A DNA stretch of 64,000 nt from Campylobacter novaezeelandiae. Its GTDB lineage: Bacteria; Campylobacterota; Campylobacteria; Campylobacterales; Campylobacteraceae. This document shows positions 1 to 8,657 of this stretch, one piece after another. The translations under genes and the position numbers were made by a program. Below the pieces are notes generated by a model. That model saw only the letters and a list, made by a program, of their open reading frames with translations. It made no database searches and had not been told where the DNA came from. The DNA is taken from positions 1 to 64,000 of the forward strand of contig NZ_QPGR01000009.1 of NCBI RefSeq assembly GCF_004323845.1. Direction: 5' to 3'. The first letter of the stretch is position 1; each line of letters begins with the position of its first letter.

Positions 1-229
1 TTAAGGGTGTATAAGTAAGTTCTGGAAAGATTTGTGTGATTTGTTTATAGAGTATTTTTTGTTTTTGATGGGTTCTTTTTAAAATATAAAGCTCTTTTAT
101 AAGCTTTAAATACTCAATCCCCCCCCCCAGAATACTATTATTATTTATTTTTTTATTAAAATTAATTAAAGCAAGTCCAAGTTTATAAGAGAGGGTATTT
201 TTTATTCTATATGAGGCATTATCTTGCAT
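1..229 (-). CDS. Phase-variable capsule-region gene of unknown function, 5' part only (ON)
   Basis: The reading frame starts at an ATG at 229-227 behind an AAAGGAAC ribosome site and runs off the left edge after 76 codons without a stop. It begins 25 bp after the stop of the cysC-like gene on the same strand, so the two are probably co-transcribed. Codons 35-37 are Gly codons inside a G10 tract, and at this length the frame stays open, so the gene is ON. The N-terminus contains a YKLG-type motif also seen in the C-terminal tail of the sialyltransferase at 15010. By position it could be one of the phase-variable MeOPN or sugar transferases found in Campylobacter capsule loci. The visible part holds no catalytic motif that settles this. 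Confidence 0.7.
   Translation of the reverse strand, partial: MQDNASYRIKNTLSYKLGLALINFNKKINNNSILGGGIEYLKLIKELYILKRTHQKQKILYKQITQIFPELTYTPL
119..128 (-). repeat. G10 homopolymer tract (C10 on + strand)
   Basis: Ten consecutive C on the + strand lie inside the edge-truncated leftward gene. With ten G the frame reads Leu-Gly-Gly-Gly-Ile-Glu and stays open. A change of one base would shift the frame. Campylobacter poly-G tracts of 8 or more are known contingency loci. Confidence 0.9.
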
Positions 230-253
230 TATTGTTCCTTTATGTATGATAAA

Positions 254-781
254 CTAGAGCTTTAAAAAATTTAAAATATTATCTACTTTTTGTTCTAAAT
301 TTCCAAATTGATTATTATCTATGATTAAATTTGGCTTTGGTTCGTCATATTTTAAATCAATTCCTACAACATTAATTATTTCTTTATTAATTGCTTTGGT
401 ATATAAATTCTTTTTATCACGTCTAATAAGCTCTTCAAGCTCACATTGGATATAAATTTCGCAATAATTTTTTAGGGTTTTTCTATTGTAGTCATAAATT
501 TCTTTAAACATTGAAATTGTGCTTACTATAACCATCATTCCTTGAGAACTTAGAAAATGAGCAAATTGAGATCTTTTTAAGGCCATATTAATGCGCCCTT
601 GCTTATCATAATCATAGCTTCCAAGCAAGTCTCTTAGTTCATCTCCATCAAGATAAATAACATTTTTATATTTAAAACGTAATCTTTCGCATAAAGCCTC
701 AGCAATATAGCTTTTTCCACTACCTGCTAGACCTGTTAGCCAAATAACTGAGCCTTTAGAAAAATCGATTTTTTCTTGCAT
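254..781 (-). CDS. cysC: CysC-type kinase of the MeOPN capsule pathway
   Basis: This 175-residue protein has the adenylylsulfate-kinase fold signature: a Walker A motif GLAGSGKS at residues 17-24 and a DGDELR motif near residue 46. In C. jejuni the equivalent gene (Cj1415) lies in the capsule locus, and biochemical work assigned it as a cytidine diphosphoramidate kinase in O-methyl phosphoramidate synthesis rather than a sulfate-assimilation enzyme. That role is likely here because other MeOPN genes lie at the right end of the window. A genuine APS kinase cannot be excluded from sequence alone. The gene is divergent from ispG, with an AGGA ribosome site and an extended -10 at 812-820. A phase-variable gene follows after 25 bp. 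Confidence 0.82.
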   Translation of the reverse strand: MQEKIDFSKGSVIWLTGLAGSGKSYIAEALCERLRFKYKNVIYLDGDELRDLLGSYDYDKQGRINMALKRSQFAHFLSSQGMMVIVSTISMFKEIYDYNRKTLKNYCEIYIQCELEELIRRDKKNLYTKAINKEIINVVGIDLKYDEPKPNLIIDNNQFGNLEQKVDNILNFLKL

Positions 782-811
782 TAAAAATCCTAAATTTAAG
801 TCTTTTATAAA

Positions 812-820
812 ATTTTATCA
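812..820 (-). promoter_or_regulatory. Extended -10 promoter for the cysC-like gene
   Basis: Read leftward the sequence is TGATAAAAT, a TGn element followed by the -10 hexamer TAAAAT, about 30 nt before the ATG at 781. Campylobacter sigma-70 promoters commonly have an extended -10 and no conserved -35. Confidence 0.55.
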
Positions 821-891
821 AAAAATAATAAAATAAAGTTTTATTAAAAGAAAAAAATATAAAATTAAGCAAAATTACAAAGAAGTTGTAA

Positions 892-1956
892 ATGCAATAT
901 AAAAGATTTAAAACAAGAGAAATTAAAGTAGGTAATGTTGTTGTTGGGGGAAATGCTCCAATTTCTGTGCAATCTATGCTATTTAGCAAAACAAGGGATA
1001 TTGAGTCTTCATTAGAACAAATCAATCGTTTGTATTTTGCAGGAGCTGATATAGTTCGTTTGGCATGTTTGGATATGATTGATGCTAGAGCTTTAAAAGA
1101 AATCAAGCAAAAAAGCCCTTTACCTTTAATTGTCGATATACATTTTAATCATAAATTAGCTATTTTTTGTGCCGAATTTATCGATGGTATTAGGATAAAT
1201 CCAGGTAATATAGGTTCTAAAGAAAATATAAAAGACGTGGTTAAAGCGTGTAAAGAAAGAGGTATTCCAATACGCATAGGTGTAAATCATGGCTCTATTG
1301 AAAAACAATTTAGTGATAAATACGGATATAATCTTGATGCAATGCTTGAGAGTGCGCTTTATAATATCAAGCTTTTGGAGGATTTAGACTTTTTTGATAT
1401 TAAAATTTCTATGAAAACTTCAGATGCGCAAAAAACCATAGAAGCTTATGAAAGATTAAGATCGCTTTGTGATTATCCTTTTCATTTAGGAGTTACTGAA
1501 GCAGGGACTAAATTTCATAGCACGATAAAAAGTTCTATAGCTTTAGGAAATTTACTTCTTAAAGGAATAGGTGATACCATAAGAGTTTCTATGACGGGGG
1601 AATTAGAAGAAGAAATTCGTGTAGCAAGGGCAATTTTACAAGATAGTGGTGTGCAAAAAAGCGGGGTAAATATCATCTCTTGCCCAACTTGTGGAAGAAT
1701 TCAAAGTGATCTTATAAAAGCTATAAAAATAGTTGAAGAAAAAACTAAGCATATTAACAAACCTTTAAACATTAGTGTAATGGGTTGCGTTGTAAACGCT
1801 TTAGGTGAGGCAAAAGGAGCTGATGTTGCTATAGCATTTGGTAAAAATCAAGGGCTTATCATAAGGCATGGCGAAGTAGTGGCTAAGCTTAAAGAAGACA
1901 AACTTGTAGAGAGATTTTTGCTAGAAGTTGAAGATGAAGCAAAACAAAGGGAATAA
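892..1956 (+). CDS. ispG: 4-hydroxy-3-methylbut-2-en-1-yl diphosphate synthase
   Basis: IspG (GcpE) catalyses the penultimate step of the non-mevalonate isoprenoid pathway, converting methylerythritol cyclodiphosphate to HMBPP with a [4Fe-4S] cluster. The 354-residue protein has the N-terminal TIM-barrel segment and the cluster ligands Cys264 and Cys267 (SCPTCG) plus Cys299 ([10 protein letters not shown]), with the expected Glu at 306. Its length is normal for the short bacterial form. The start is the first ATG. A weak TATAAA-like -10 lies around 858-865. The stop codon abuts the ATG of the cipA-like gene, so the two are likely one transcript. The other MEP-pathway gene in the window is ispE at 51063. 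Confidence 0.95.
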   Translation: MQYKRFKTREIKVGNVVVGGNAPISVQSMLFSKTRDIESSLEQINRLYFAGADIVRLACLDMIDARALKEIKQKSPLPLIVDIHFNHKLAIFCAEFIDGIRINPGNIGSKENIKDVVKACKERGIPIRIGVNHGSIEKQFSDKYGYNLDAMLESALYNIKLLEDLDFFDIKISMKTSDAQKTIEAYERLRSLCDYPFHLGVTEAGTKFHSTIKSSIALGNLLLKGIGDTIRVSMTGELEEEIRVARAILQDSGVQKSGVNIISCPTCGRIQSDLIKAIKIVEEKTKHINKPLNISVMGCVVNALGEAKGADVAIAFGKNQGLIIRHGEVVAKLKEDKLVERFLLEVEDEAKQRE

Positions 1957-3467
1957 ATGCTGAATCTTTCAAAAATAAAATTTAAAATTAAAAGAGAGAT
2001 AAATAAATTTTTTAATGCTAATTATTTTAAAATCATTAAACGGGGGGGGGTATAGCAAAAGCTATAACTTCAGAATATAGAAAAAATCCCCAAAAATTTA
2101 TATTTTTGAGTTTTTTGGGAAGATTTTTGGTTTTTGTTTATATCTTAAAAACGGATTTTAAACTTTTAAAATTTTATAAAAAATTAAATAATAAAAGCAA
2201 AAAATCCCTTGCTATTTTGTATCTTTTTAATCGTAATTATTTTATTTGTCAATTTGAAAATATAATTTTTTGGCTTTCATCCTTGGAATTTAAAGAAAAA
2301 TATCAAAATCATCATTATCCCCCGCTACTAAATCCTAAAAAAATAAATTATGAAAAAATCAATGCAAAATTAGCTTGGGATCTTAATATTGCTTTGCCTC
2401 AAGTTAAATTATTTATTTGGGGAAGCCATGGATGTGGAGCGACAGGGCTTAAGATGTTTTTAAAAAAATGCGAAGTTATGCCAATTGTTTCTATTCAATG
2501 TAATAGTGGAATAAAAAATTATATTTTTTACTATAAGCAAATTTTATATTTTAAAGATAAAAATCCTTGTTTTTGGCTTAGAGAATATATTAGTTCAAAA
2601 TTAGCAGATAAATTTTATGCACTTTTACCTAAGGTCAATGAGGCTATTTGTTTAGTTAGGGATCCTATAGATTCTTTATTTAGTATGTTTTATTGTAGAA
2701 ATTTTGGAAAAAATTATCTAGATAAAATTAATATTGGTGATGATATTGAGCAAGTATTAAAATTTAGAGTAGGGTATTATAAAGCAAAAGAATTTCCAGA
2801 TAAAAAGGATTTGAAAGACTATATAATAGATATTACAGGATTTCTTGGTTTTCATGATGCTTTATTGATTAAAAAACTCAGTAATATTAAAAAAACTTAT
2901 TTTTTAGATATGAGTGAAATTGTAGGTGATAAAACTTTTGAAACGATGAAAAAATTAGCTCTTAAGTTTCATTTTAAAACTCCAAATTCTAAAGATAGGG
3001 AATTTTATACTCAAACAATGAGTAGCTTTAGAATCTTGCTTCCAATCAATATTAATTTAAAAAAATTTTTTAATGAAGATATTTTTATAACACTTAGAAC
3101 CTCTTCTTTAAATTCTTTGGAAAAAGATATTTCTTGTTTATTTTTTAAAAATACAAAAATACCTTTTTATATTTTAATACAAGAAAAACATTTTAATCAA
3201 ATTAAAAGTCTTAAAGAAAACGAATTTGAAGAGATACGCCTATTTTTAGTTCAATTTTTAGAAGCTTTAAAGGCAAAAGAGAAAGAGGAAAGACAAAAAA
3301 GATTAAGTATAGATGAGTTTTTTAAATGTTTTTTAGAAGATAAAGAAAATATTAAAGATTTTAAAGATATTTTAGAAAAAAATCATCTTTTTTATGTGAA
3401 AAAAGAAAGACCAGATATAGTAAATCTCTGGGAAAATTATAAAAAATTTGAAAAATTAATAAAATGA
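1957..3467 (+). CDS. cipA: CipA-like invasion protein with sulfotransferase-like motifs, phase-variable (OFF)
   Basis: The ATG at 1957 directly follows the ispG stop. It opens 28 codons that enter a G9 tract and then meet TAG a few bases later. The rest of the gene (from about 2058, open to 3467) is one base out of frame. Ten G would join them into a 503-residue protein, so the gene is OFF in this copy. The main body has a P-loop-like WGSHGCGATG and a later LVRDPIDSLFSMF. These match the 5'-phosphosulfate and 3'-phosphate binding motifs (RxPxxxxxS) of PAPS-dependent sulfotransferases. The overall look matches CipA (Cj0685), a poly-G-regulated C. jejuni protein linked to host-cell invasion. 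A true sulfotransferase activity is inferred only. Confidence 0.78.
2042..2050 (+). repeat. G9 homopolymer tract in cipA-like gene
   Basis: Nine G follow codon 28 of the cipA-like frame. At nine the frame reads Arg-Gly-Gly-Val-stop. At ten it reads on through Gly-Ile-Ala-Lys into the long downstream frame. This is a typical translational ON/OFF contingency tract. Confidence 0.92.
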
Positions 3468-3471
3468 AATT

Positions 3472-4101
3472 TCAACCCCCACCGATGAAATACTTTTCAA
3501 CATCATCAAGCAATTTTTCACATATTCTAGAATCCGTATTTTTTTCAACAACTAAATTAATATAAGTTTTTGTATCTCTAAAGCTTCCTGCTGATTTTGA
3601 ATTTTCTCTAGTAAGCTTTTGGTTGTCCTTGGTGTATTCTATAGTGATATTAAATTTTAAAGCTGAGCTAGCTTCGCCTAAATTCGTTTTTACCAAAACA
3701 TTCATTTGAGAAGCTTTTGCTAAAGTAGCTTGAGTTTTTGAAACAATTTCTTTAAAGCGTTGACAAGATCTTATAAGTGTTGAAATAAATTTATTATCAA
3801 GTGCTTCATAGGCTACTTTGAGTTTATTTTTTATATCTTTTGTACTTTCTTTTTCTGGGGCAACAAAAACCATATAAAAACCAGTTTTAATTTGCACATT
3901 ATCCGTTTTAACATCGCGTCCGCTAGACATAACTTTAACATAAATGGCATTATCAAGATAAACACGATCTATCATAGGACCATAAATTTCATATTCTTTT
4001 TTACGCACTATAACTTCTCTTGCTAAAACATTAAGTTTTACATTGGCATCGTGGATTACAGGTTCCATTTCTTTTTTGATTTCGAGTAATTCTTTTAACA
4101 T
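3472..4101 (-). CDS. Conserved-looking protein of unknown function
   Basis: I do not recognise this 209-residue protein. It has no signal peptide or membrane segment. The first 50 residues are charged and probably helical (MLKELLEIKKEMEP start), and the middle is mixed alpha/beta. It ends FIGGG, where the 3' end carries only a G5 run, too short to be a contingency tract. A strong extended -10 (4138-4146) and an AAGGGA ribosome site precede the ATG. It converges on the cipA-like gene, with 4 bp between the two stop codons. It appears to be transcribed alone. Confidence 0.75.
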   Translation of the reverse strand: MLKELLEIKKEMEPVIHDANVKLNVLAREVIVRKKEYEIYGPMIDRVYLDNAIYVKVMSSGRDVKTDNVQIKTGFYMVFVAPEKESTKDIKNKLKVAYEALDNKFISTLIRSCQRFKEIVSKTQATLAKASQMNVLVKTNLGEASSALKFNITIEYTKDNQKLTRENSKSAGSFRDTKTYINLVVEKNTDSRICEKLLDDVEKYFIGGG

Positions 4102-4137
4102 TAAAATCCCTTAAAATTGTCTACTACGCAAAGGCTT

Positions 4138-4146
4138 ATTATAGCA
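4138..4146 (-). promoter_or_regulatory. Extended -10 promoter of the unknown gene at 3472
   Basis: Leftward sequence TGCTATAAT is a perfect extended -10 ending 37 nt before the ATG at 4101. The same nine bases occur upstream of carB (14889-14897). Confidence 0.7.
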
Positions 4147-4180
4147 ATATTTTTCTTACAAAAATTTTATTGCACCAAAG

Positions 4181-4705
4181 TTATGATTCTTTTAAAATTT
4201 TTTCATAAGCAAAGAATTTGTCGTTGTAATTTTTTATATTAAATTCACCACAAAATTGATAATTTAATTTTTGAAAAAGAGAATTCATAGGAAAATTTTT
4301 GCTTGATGTATCTGCTCTTAGACTTAATTTATTGTTTTTTATAGCAAATTCTTCGCAAAAATTTAAAAGTTTAAAACCGATTCCTTGCCTTTTAAAATCT
4401 TGATTGATTGCTAAACGATGCAAATAAAAGGTTTTATCATTAAATTTAGGATTAAAACAAATATCTTTATACTCTTGAGGTGAAAAAAGTTCATTAATAC
4501 AAATAAAACCTAAAATTTGCTCTTTTTCGCGACAGATATAAAGATGATTTTTTTCGATATCTTGAGTAAATATTTCAATGTTAGGATAATTTTCATCCCA
4601 TTGATGAAAGCCTAATTTTTTCATAGTTATTAAAGCTTGTTGGGTTATTTTCAGTATCTCATCTAAATTTTTTATGGTGGCTTTTTCTATGGTAAATTCT
4701 TGCAC
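4181..4705 (-). CDS. GNAT family N-acetyltransferase
   Basis: The 174-residue protein has the GNAT acetyl-CoA site in motif A form, HRLAINQDFKRQGIGFKLL, around residues 90-110. The GNAT fold continues on both sides, with an IEKATIKNLDEILKI first strand and helix. The substrate cannot be read from sequence; small GNATs of this type may modify small molecules, protein N-termini or antibiotics. The start is a GTG at 4705, chosen because AAAAAGGA lies just upstream and the next ATG would remove the first strand. The gene stands alone between an unknown gene and the tRNA pair. Confidence 0.8.
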   Translation of the reverse strand: MQEFTIEKATIKNLDEILKITQQALITMKKLGFHQWDENYPNIEIFTQDIEKNHLYICREKEQILGFICINELFSPQEYKDICFNPKFNDKTFYLHRLAINQDFKRQGIGFKLLNFCEEFAIKNNKLSLRADTSSKNFPMNSLFQKLNYQFCGEFNIKNYNDKFFAYEKILKES

Positions 4706-4825
4706 TTAAATCCTTTTTGAATAAAATATTAGTTATTTTATCCTTAAAAGATTTATAAAATATTTGAAAAAACTAAATTTTTAATAAATCATATATCAAT
4801 AAAATTGCAGAATTAAATTTTGCAG

Positions 4826-4901
4826 TGGTGGCTCCGATTGGACTTGAACCAACGACCACTACCATGTCAAGGTAGTGCTCTACCAACTGAGCTACGGAAC
4901 C
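4826..4901 (-). tRNA. tRNA-Val (anticodon GAC)
   Basis: Read leftward, a 76-nt cloverleaf begins GGTTCCG and ends CGGAGCC-A-CCA, so the acceptor stem pairs and CCA is encoded. The anticodon stem CTACC/GGTAG closes the loop TTGACAT, giving anticodon GAC. The T arm contains GGTTCAAGTCC. It lies one base after the tRNA-Ala gene on the same strand. Confidence 0.95.
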
Positions 4902-4902
4902 A

Positions 4903-4978
4903 TGGTGGAGCATAGCGGGTTCGAACCGCTGACCCCAACGCTGCCAGCGTTGTGCTCTCCCAGCTGAGCTAATGCCCC
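4903..4978 (-). tRNA. tRNA-Ala (anticodon GGC)
   Basis: A 76-nt cloverleaf begins GGGGCAT and ends ATGCTCC-A-CCA. The anticodon stem CAACG/CGTTG closes the loop CTGGCAG, giving GGC. The T loop is GGTTCGAACCC. It is the first gene of a two-tRNA transcript with tRNA-Val. Confidence 0.95.
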
Positions 4979-4991
4979 TTAAAAAGCTTAG

Positions 4992-5000
4992 ATTATATCA
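4992..5000 (-). promoter_or_regulatory. Extended -10 promoter of the tRNA-Ala/Val pair
   Basis: Leftward TGATATAAT (TGn plus consensus TATAAT) lies 14 nt upstream of the tRNA-Ala 5' end, a usual distance for a stable-RNA promoter. Confidence 0.7.
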
Positions 5001-5124
5001 TAATCTTACTTTTTTTTGGCTGAAAATTGAAATCAAATATACATTTGATATTTTTAAATTAAATAAAATTATAAAGTATTCATTATAATAATTTATTTTA
5101 TTTAAAAGAGAAACAGATTTTAAA

Positions 5125-6090
5125 TTATTTAATTAATTCTAAAATTTCTCTTTCATATCCTAGCTCATTAAGATCAAGTTGTTTAGAATAGTAAAAGTAT
5201 TTGGCTAATACTAAAATTCCTATGTGAAATTCTTTTTTCTTATCTAAAAATTGTTTGATATATTTATGGGCATTATGAATAATTTCTTGTGCTTCTTTGG
5301 GATAGGTTCTAAAATGATCAATCACTTGAGCCAAATTTTCATTATCAATCAGGGCAAAATGATAATTTGGCTTTAGAGCTCCTTCCATAAACCAAGTTTC
5401 ACAAGTCATTTTTGGAGCTAAAACTAAAGAGTTAGAACTCATCGCCCATTTTAGATTACTTGCTACATCATTACCTTCTAAAGAAATTATAAATTTATAT
5501 CCCATTTGTTCTTTTTTGCTTAAAAAATTTTTTCTATATTGGCTAGCTTCTTTTGAGGTATCGCCTATATTGCAAAATGTTTTATTGAAATAAGAATGAA
5601 AAAATTCTTTTCTGTGTGTTTGGTATACAGCTCCTCTAAATACTGCTATATCTTTTTTATTTTCAAAAATTAAATCATCTTTTAAAAAGCAAAAATGTCT
5701 ATTTTTATCAAGTTTTAATAAAATATTATTTTTATTATTTTCTAGTGGCCGCGATTTGCAAATAGTTGGATCTTTAAAAGTCCATTTTACATCATTAAAA
5801 TCTTTATTCCATAAAAATTTATCTTTAAAGTATTTACTAATTTCATACGCATCAAAAGCATAAGAGGTTTTTTTAAAAGGAAATTTTCCTATTTTTTCTT
5901 TTTCTGTTGGTGTAAAAAATTGATTTATTTTATTATAGTATCTTACTCGAACTTGTATTTCTTCTAGTTCTTTAGTGTTGTATTTTAATATTTCATTGAA
6001 AATCTTAGATAAATTGATTTGGAAAAAATATCTTGGTACAAAAGATATTCCTATTCCTTTTAAATTCATAAATAATCTTGATTGAAGCAT
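5125..6090 (-). CDS. GT90 (CAP10)-like glycosyltransferase
   Basis: The 321-residue protein shows the hallmarks of the CAP10/GT90 group (lipopolysaccharide-modifying glycosyltransferases). These are a KSRP motif near residue 113, a FRGAVYQTHR segment near 155, and a donor-site stretch KFIISLEGNDVASNLKWAM followed by a run of hydrophobics and MTCETWFMEG. Family members usually transfer xylose or related sugars to surface glycans; donor and acceptor here are unknown. It has no membrane segment, as expected for a cytoplasmic enzyme. It is isolated between the tRNA-Ala/Val pair and tRNA-Ser, all on the same strand. There is no strong ribosome site at the first ATG, and a second in-frame ATG seven codons later is also possible. 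Confidence 0.75.
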   Translation of the reverse strand: MLQSRLFMNLKGIGISFVPRYFFQINLSKIFNEILKYNTKELEEIQVRVRYYNKINQFFTPTEKEKIGKFPFKKTSYAFDAYEISKYFKDKFLWNKDFNDVKWTFKDPTICKSRPLENNKNNILLKLDKNRHFCFLKDDLIFENKKDIAVFRGAVYQTHRKEFFHSYFNKTFCNIGDTSKEASQYRKNFLSKKEQMGYKFIISLEGNDVASNLKWAMSSNSLVLAPKMTCETWFMEGALKPNYHFALIDNENLAQVIDHFRTYPKEAQEIIHNAHKYIKQFLDKKKEFHIGILVLAKYFYYSKQLDLNELGYEREILELIK

Positions 6091-6197
6091 TATAAAACCA
6101 TACTTAAAATTTATGGCATTTTATCAAAAAAAAACAAATCAAGTGCCGCAAGGTCAAATAAAAGTAGTTTTAATGAAAATTAAAGTGTTGGAATAAA

Positions 6198-6286
6198 TGG
6201 CAGACAGGAAGGGATTTGAACCCTCGAAAGCTATTAACTTTACACGCGTTCCAGGCGTGCTCCTTAAACCGCTCGGACACCTGTCT
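6198..6286 (-). tRNA. tRNA-Ser (anticodon GGA)
   Basis: An 89-nt class II tRNA with a long variable arm begins AGACAGG and ends CCTGTCT-G-CCA. The anticodon loop CTGGAAC, closed by GCACG/CGTGT-type pairing, gives GGA. The 5' region GGTGTCCGAGCGG is typical of bacterial tRNA-Ser. Confidence 0.94.
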
Positions 6287-6298
6287 AAAAAAGAAATT

Positions 6299-6304
6299 AT
6301 TATA
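6299..6304 (-). promoter_or_regulatory. -10 element for tRNA-Ser
   Basis: Leftward TATAAT lies 12 nt before the tRNA-Ser 5' end. It is divergent from the tRNA-Met promoter about 50 bp away. Confidence 0.6.
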
Positions 6305-6354
6305 GCTAAAATTTTATAAATAAACAAAATCAGAAAAATTTTAGAAAAAAAAGC

Positions 6355-6360
6355 TATAAT
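6355..6360 (+). promoter_or_regulatory. -10 element for tRNA-Met
   Basis: A consensus TATAAT preceded by a run of A lies 32 nt upstream of the tRNA-Met 5' end. Confidence 0.6.
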
Positions 6361-6392
6361 TCTTTTTCGTATTTCAAATTTGTTTTTTAAAA

Positions 6393-6469
6393 GTCAGGGT
6401 AGCTCAGCTGGTTAGAGCGCTGGTCTCATAAGCCGGAGGTCGGGAGTTCAAGTCTCCCCCTTGACACCA
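6393..6469 (+). tRNA. tRNA with CAT anticodon (elongator Met, or Ile2)
   Basis: A 77-nt cloverleaf begins GTCAGGG and ends CCTTGAC-A-CCA. The anticodon stem CTGGT/GCCGG closes the loop CTCATAA, giving CAT. The first pair is G1-C72. Initiator tRNAs have an unpaired 1-72 position, so this is an elongator Met or a lysidine-modified Ile2 tRNA; sequence alone does not separate them. Confidence 0.93.
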
Positions 6470-6790
6470 TTTTTAGTTAATACTATTTAAATTCTTGTAT
6501 CAAACTTGTTTTTACTTAGATTAAAATCACTATCTGTTTTAAAAAATTGTTTTTTATATAGAGTGATAAAAATAAATCTATAATTAATCAGATTTACTCG
6601 TTGTCAAAATAAATTCTAATTTCTAGAATAAATTTATAAGCATTTGTCGTATAAAAATAATTTTACAAGCACTTAAATGAATTATTTTGAATCTTAAATA
6701 ATTTTCTGTAATATTTAATTTATTTATAAAATTTAAAGTCAAGTAAATATTAAAAATAATTTAAATATTTAAATTTCAAAAGGTTAAATT
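6470..6790. other. 321-bp non-coding gap upstream of bioA
   Basis: Extremely AT-rich sequence with stops in all frames. I see no tRNA, repeat tract or long hairpin, and no TTGTAAACC-type BirA operator. The bioA promoter must be here, but no -10 stands out. An AAAGGTT ribosome site precedes the bioA ATG. Confidence 0.6.
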
Positions 6791-8071
6791 ATGAATAATG
6801 ATTTAAAAAATTTAGATTTAAAACATATTTGGCACCCTTGCACACAAATGAAGGATCATGAAAACATTCCTTTGATCCCTATAAAAAAAGCAAAAGGAAT
6901 ATGGCTTTATGATTTTGATGATAAGGCTTATATGGATTGTATAAGTTCTTGGTGGGTGAATCTTTTTGGGCATTGTAATGCATATATAAGTAAAGCCATA
7001 AAAGAGCAACTTGATACTTTAGAACATATTATTTTAGCCGGTTTTTCACATGAGCCTATTATAAAATTATCCTCAAGACTTTGTTCGCTTTTGGGAGATA
7101 AATTTAACAAATGTTTTTATGCAGATAATGGTTCTTCTGCGGTAGAAATAGCTTTAAAAATGAGTTTTCATTATTTTTTAAATCAAAATAAAAGAAAAAA
7201 TAAATTTTTATCTTTAAGCAATTCTTATCATGGTGAAACCTTGGGGGCTTTAAGTGTTGGAGATGTAGCACTTTATAAAAAAACTTATACTCCTTTGTTG
7301 CTAGAGTGTTTAAGTACCCCTGTGCCTTTGAACGATGATTTTGAAAAAGAATTAAATGCATTAAAAAATATCTTAGAAAAGCATTCTCATGAACTTTGTG
7401 CTTTTATATTAGAGCCTTTGGTTCAATGTGCAGGAAATATGCATATGTATAAGGCTGAATTTATAGATGAGGCTATAAGATTTTGTCATTATTATGGTGT
7501 TCAAGTTATTTTTGATGAAATTGCAGTTGGTTTTGGACGCACAGGCACACTTTTTGCTCTTGAACAATGTAAGCAAAAACCTGATTTTGTTTGTCTTTCA
7601 AAAGGAATTACAGGAGGATTTATGCCTTTGTCTGTAGTTGTAACAAAGGATGAAATTTATAATGCCTTTTATGCTCCTTATGAAACTCAAAAAGCCTTTT
7701 TGCACTCTCATAGCTATACAGGAAATGCTTTAGCTTGTAGTGCTGCAAATGCTGTATTAGATATTTTTGAAAAAGAGAATATCATAGAAAAAAATAAAGA
7801 TTTGAGTTTTTTTATTAAAGAAGAATTTGCCAAATTAAAAGAATTTGATTTTTTGTCCAATTTTAGAACTTGTGGGATGATTAGTGCTTTTGATATTGTA
7901 AAGAGTAAATACCAAAGAGCTGGGCTTGAAGTATATCAAAGAGCTCTAGTTAAAGGTTTGCTTTTAAGACCACTTGGTAATACTATATATTTTATGCCCC
8001 CATATATCGTTACAAAAGAACAAATTTCTTATGTAGTTCAAAGTTTAAGAGAAATTTTTAAAGCTTTTTAA
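6791..8071 (+). CDS. bioA: Adenosylmethionine--8-amino-7-oxononanoate aminotransferase
   Basis: BioA converts KAPA to DAPA in biotin synthesis, using SAM as amino donor and PLP as cofactor. The 426-residue protein opens with the BioA signature [11 protein letters not shown]. It carries the cofactor-pocket motif [15 protein letters not shown], the [12 protein letters not shown] strand and the PLP lysine at 271 in CLSKGITGG. Length and motif order are normal for class III aminotransferases. The gene converges with bioD and the two 3' ends overlap by 14 bp, so the pair is not a single operon. Confidence 0.95.
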   Translation: MNNDLKNLDLKHIWHPCTQMKDHENIPLIPIKKAKGIWLYDFDDKAYMDCISSWWVNLFGHCNAYISKAIKEQLDTLEHIILAGFSHEPIIKLSSRLCSLLGDKFNKCFYADNGSSAVEIALKMSFHYFLNQNKRKNKFLSLSNSYHGETLGALSVGDVALYKKTYTPLLLECLSTPVPLNDDFEKELNALKNILEKHSHELCAFILEPLVQCAGNMHMYKAEFIDEAIRFCHYYGVQVIFDEIAVGFGRTGTLFALEQCKQKPDFVCLSKGITGGFMPLSVVVTKDEIYNAFYAPYETQKAFLHSHSYTGNALACSAANAVLDIFEKENIIEKNKDLSFFIKEEFAKLKEFDFLSNFRTCGMISAFDIVKSKYQRAGLEVYQRALVKGLLLRPLGNTIYFMPPYIVTKEQISYVVQSLREIFKAF

Positions 8072-8657
8072 GAAGGGTTTTCATTTGTTTTTGAAATTCT
8101 AAATTAATAAGATTTTTTTCGTTTAAAAATTCTAGATTAATAAGAGGGATTTGGGTGTAATTTTGTATAAAACTATCTTGTAAGATATCTTTTTCTCCCA
8201 TCATTACAAGGGCTATTATATCAATAGATCTTTTCTTTAAAGCTTCTATGCTTAATAAAATATGATTAATACTACCAAGATAGTATTTTGCCACTAAAAT
8301 AGTAGGAAATTTAAATTTATCCATAAAATCTATCATAGTATAGCACTCATCTATGGGAGAAAAAAGTCCCCCAGCAATTTCTATAAGCAAATTTTCACTT
8401 TTTGGAAGTTGAATTTCAAGAGCTTTATAGATAAGATTTTCTTTGATTTTTCCAAGATGAGGAGAAGCGGGAGTTTTTAAAAAAATACCCTCTTTAAAGA
8501 TTTTAGTTTTAGGGCAAAACTTAGATATTTTTTGACTATCAGTTGGAATTCCTGCTTGGATGAGTTTAAAATAATCGTAATTAAAATTTGCACAAAAAGT
8601 TGCACTAAAATGAGTTTTTCCTACATCTGTATGAATGCCGCTTATATAAATTTTCAT
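8058..8657 (-). CDS. bioD: Dethiobiotin synthetase
   Basis: BioD closes the ureido ring of dethiobiotin from DAPA, CO2 and ATP. The 199-residue protein begins with the modified P-loop GIHTDVGKT (residues 7-15) characteristic of BioD and keeps the [11 protein letters not shown] segment that binds the Mg-ATP site. It is somewhat shorter than the approximately 225-residue E. coli enzyme, as in other epsilonproteobacteria. Its ATG overlaps the stop of the upstream SMR gene (TAATG), so it is translationally coupled to the exporter pair. It overlaps bioA tail-to-tail by 14 bp. Confidence 0.93.
   Translation of the reverse strand: MKIYISGIHTDVGKTHFSATFCANFNYDYFKLIQAGIPTDSQKISKFCPKTKIFKEGIFLKTPASPHLGKIKENLIYKALEIQLPKSENLLIEIAGGLFSPIDECYTMIDFMDKFKFPTILVAKYYLGSINHILLSIEALKKRSIDIIALVMMGEKDILQDSFIQNYTQIPLINLEFLNEKNLINLEFQKQMKTLLKKL

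Noticed and set aside
3476..3480. C5 run at the 3' end of the unknown gene at 3472
   Set aside because: It is too short for a contingency tract, and a frameshift there would change only the last few residues.
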